Shown in pieces: positions 62,138 through 64,000 of a stretch of DNA of 64,000 nt (position 1 is its first letter; the number at the start of each line of letters is the position of its first letter). The position numbers were made by a program, and so were the translations under genes. The notes below the pieces were generated by a model. That model did not search any database, was not told where the DNA came from, and saw only the letters and a program-made list of their open reading frames with translations. Origin of the DNA: DATKLL01 sp035542475 (GTDB taxonomy: Bacteria; Desulfobacterota; Syntrophia; Syntrophales; UBA2185); contig DATKLL010000146.1 of NCBI GenBank assembly GCA_035542475.1, positions 3,117 through 67,116 of the forward strand. The letters run 5' to 3'.

Positions 62138-63227
62138 TTAATTCAACAAATATGCCTCAATAAGATCATCAATATCGCCATCCAATACCCTGTTCACATT
62201 ACCAATCTCCAGATTAGTACGGTGATCTTTAATCAATTTATAGGGGTGAAGAATATATGATCGTATCTGACTTCCCCAAGCAATATCTTTTTTTGCCTTG
62301 TTCAATTCATCTATTTTTTTCTTTTGTTCCTGAAGCTCCATCTCATAAAGCCGGGACTTTAGGAATTTCATTGCCATGGCTTTATTTTTGTGCTGAGAAC
62401 GTTCGTTCTGACATTGCACGACTATTCCCGTTGGCAAATGAGTTATTCTTACTGCCGAATCCGTCTTATTAACATGCTGCCCCCCTGCGCCTGTAGATCT
62501 GTAGGTATCTATGCGAAGATCATTTTCATCAATGTCTATGACTATTTCATCATCTACTTCAGGATAAACAAAAATCGAGGCAAATGAGGTATGCCTGCGC
62601 GCACCCGAATCAAAGGGGGATATTCTCACAAGCCTGTGAATGCCAATTTCCGCTTTGGCGTAACCGTATGCATATTCTCCTTCAATGGTTATAGATACAC
62701 TCTTTACCCCGGCTTCATCTCCAGGTTGGTAATCAATAATACTGGTAACAAAGCCTTTCCTTTCCGCCCACCTCAAATACATCCGCAGAAGCATTTCCGC
62801 CCAGTCCTGAGCTTCGGTTCCTCCCGCACCTGCATGAATAGTCATTATTGCATCCATTGGATCCTGTTCAGACCCAAGCATCAATTTGAGTTCCTCATTC
62901 CTCACAGACAATTGAAGTTTATCTATGTCTCTTCCTATTTCTTCAATTGTTTTTTCATCATTTTCTTCACATGCAAGATTAAAGAGTATTTCGACATCAT
63001 CTATGGAATTCTTAAGCTTTCTCCAACCATCGACGATCATTTCCAGTTTATTTTTATTTTTTAAAGTATCCCGTGCTTTTTCTTGTTCATTCCAGAAATT
63101 TTCACTCAGCGACACCTTTTCCAATTCTTTTATCTGACTTTCTTTTTGATGGACGTCAAAGACACTCTCCCAGATGGTCTATTCTTCTTTTTAAATCGTT
63201 AATGGTTTCATTTAATTCTGCAAGCAT
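62138..63227 (-). CDS. prfB: Peptide chain release factor 2 with programmed +1 frameshift
   Basis: About 362 aa after frameshifting. The first frame opens at ATG 63227 and gives 23 residues (MLAELNETINDLKRR...) to an in-frame TGA at 63158-63156. A +1 shift at CTTTGAC continues in the next frame to 62138. RF2 features are the stop-codon recognition SPF in RISPFDSGARRHTS and the catalytic GGQ in STGAGGQHVNKTDS. Translation of the TGA is autoregulated by RF2 itself: scarce RF2 promotes the shift. The start overlaps the end of lnt by 20 bp. Confidence 0.95.
63155..63161 (-). other. Programmed +1 ribosomal frameshift site of prfB
   Basis: CTTTGAC: the Leu codon CTT slips onto TTT at the in-frame TGA, so the next codon read is GAC. 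A Shine-Dalgarno-like GGGAG lies 6 nt upstream of CTT, more distant than the AGGGGG placed 3 nt upstream in E. coli. It is a regulatory feature, not a sequencing error. Confidence 0.92.
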
Positions 63228-64000
63228 ATGCGTATTTCCTCCTCAAACTAAATAAAAAGCAGCAAATTAATGATAACAGACAAATTACAACAAAGATATC
63301 CCCATGGGTCGCATAAAACGTTTTAAAATTAATAAATCTTACACTATCTCGTAGTCTTGATTTTGTAAATAATTCTGTAGCGGCAATGATCCTTCCCGCC
63401 GGGTCGATCACGGAGCTTATACCAGTATTCGCTGATCTTATAACATATAGGTGATTTTCCACGGCCCTGAATACAGTCATAGAGAAATGCTGATACGGTG
63501 CCGATGTCTTTTCAAACCACGCATCGTTCGTAATATTCACGAGTAAATCAGCACCCATATTTTTATATGTTCTGCTCGCTTCAGGGAATATCCCTTCATA
63601 GCAAATCAGCACACCCAACTTCTTGTCATTTATAGTCAGAGGGTTATAACCATTACCTGAGCGAAAATCTCCCACGCCGACTGCCAATTTTCCGATAAAA
63701 GGAAATAGATTTTTTAGAGGTACATATTCACCGTATGGTACCAAGTGTACTTTATCATATCGATTAATTGTTTCCCCCCGTGGTGAAAGCAGAAATGCAC
63801 TGTTCGAGTAAGATATACAGTTTTCACTGCCGGCACATTCTTTGAGATAACTTGGGCCCCCGAAAAGAAGCCATTCCCCAGATAGTTGGGCAATATTAAC
63901 TATCTTATTGTGTAATTCATTAAAATCCTGGAAATAAAAGGGCACCGCTGTTTCAGGCCATACTATCAATCCTGGACGCGATGATTTTGCCTGTAAGGAT
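63208..64000 (-). CDS. lnt: Apolipoprotein N-acyltransferase, C-terminal part (5' end outside window)
   Basis: The frame is open to the window edge. It encodes the nitrilase domain of Lnt, which transfers the third acyl chain to lipoproteins in the inner membrane. The catalytic triad is visible: Glu in VWPETAVP, Lys in RYDKVHLVPYGEYVP and Cys in GVLICYEGIFPE. A final transmembrane helix (IFVVICLLSLICCFLF) ends the protein. The N-terminal membrane domain is outside the window. It precedes prfB and overlaps it by 20 bp. Confidence 0.95.
   Translation of the reverse strand, partial: SLQAKSSRPGLIVWPETAVPFYFQDFNELHNKIVNIAQLSGEWLLFGGPSYLKECAGSENCISYSNSAFLLSPRGETINRYDKVHLVPYGEYVPLKNLFPFIGKLAVGVGDFRSGNGYNPLTINDKKLGVLICYEGIFPEASRTYKNMGADLLVNITNDAWFEKTSAPYQHFSMTVFRAVENHLYVIRSANTGISSVIDPAGRIIAATELFTKSRLRDSVRFINFKTFYATHGDIFVVICLLSLICCFLFSLRRKYAYACRIK

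Noticed and set aside
63124..63227. prfB considered as a frameshifted pseudogene
   Set aside because: The frame break is at CTTTGAC, the conserved programmed +1 site of RF2, and the rest of the protein is intact.

Overview
The window looks like a chromosomal segment of an anaerobic, mid-40s %GC (estimated by eye) Desulfobacterota/deltaproteobacterium, most likely near the Syntrophales. Indicators are a Re-citrate-synthase-type enzyme, indolepyruvate:ferredoxin oxidoreductase (IorAB), a PPi-type phosphofructokinase, an archaeal-type phosphoglycerate mutase next to homoserine dehydrogenase, a DUF362 Fe-S protein and Liv-type transport with acyl-CoA ligases. This assignment is inference. I saw no rRNA, tRNA, CRISPR array, insertion sequence or prophage; most of the window is housekeeping.

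Layout. 1-2.4 kb (+): tail of a DUF362 Fe-S protein, then a UvrD-family helicase. 2.4-10.3 kb (-): comEC, hisS, aspS, then a separate unit made of a sigma70-like promoter, a 48-aa small ORF, an intrinsic terminator and an isopropylmalate/Re-citrate-synthase-like enzyme fused to a C-terminal Cache-like domain. 10.5-13.6 kb (+): a PilS/PilR-like two-component pair. 13.7-22.0 kb (+): a Liv-type ABC transporter operon carrying two adenylate-forming CoA ligases. Its leader holds a strong promoter, a phenylalanine-rich leader peptide, mutually exclusive antiterminator and terminator hairpins and a second terminator: the architecture of a Phe-tRNA-responsive transcription attenuator. 22.1-24.3 kb (-): recJ and rpmB. 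24.6-33.1 kb: PPi-type PFK (+), a cytosolic hybrid kinase and NarL-type regulator (-), a lytic transglycosylase (+), an ATP-type PFK with a phytoene-dehydrogenase-like protein (-), and purM (-). 33.3-43.1 kb (+): recG, hom, apgM (candidate homoserine kinase), a thioesterase, a TPR protein, iorA, iorB and a DnaJ-family chaperone. 43.2-50.0 kb (-): UPF0280, dnaE, guaB, a DUF1285-like protein and dtd. 50.2-60.1 kb (+): a B12-binding radical SAM protein, a small two-TM protein, a paired M16 protease, an M20 peptidase, then phoH-pgpH-ybeY. 60.2-64 kb (-): MltD/LysM transglycosylase, prfB with its programmed +1 frameshift, and the 3' part of lnt.

The most interesting signals are regulatory and too small for ordinary gene calling. 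The Phe leader at 13.7 kb ties the downstream importer and CoA ligases to phenylalanine supply. The leader unit upstream of the Re-citrate-synthase-like gene has the same promoter - small ORF - terminator - gene layout. Its enzyme carries a Cache-like domain, normally an extracytoplasmic sensor, where related synthases carry a regulatory domain.
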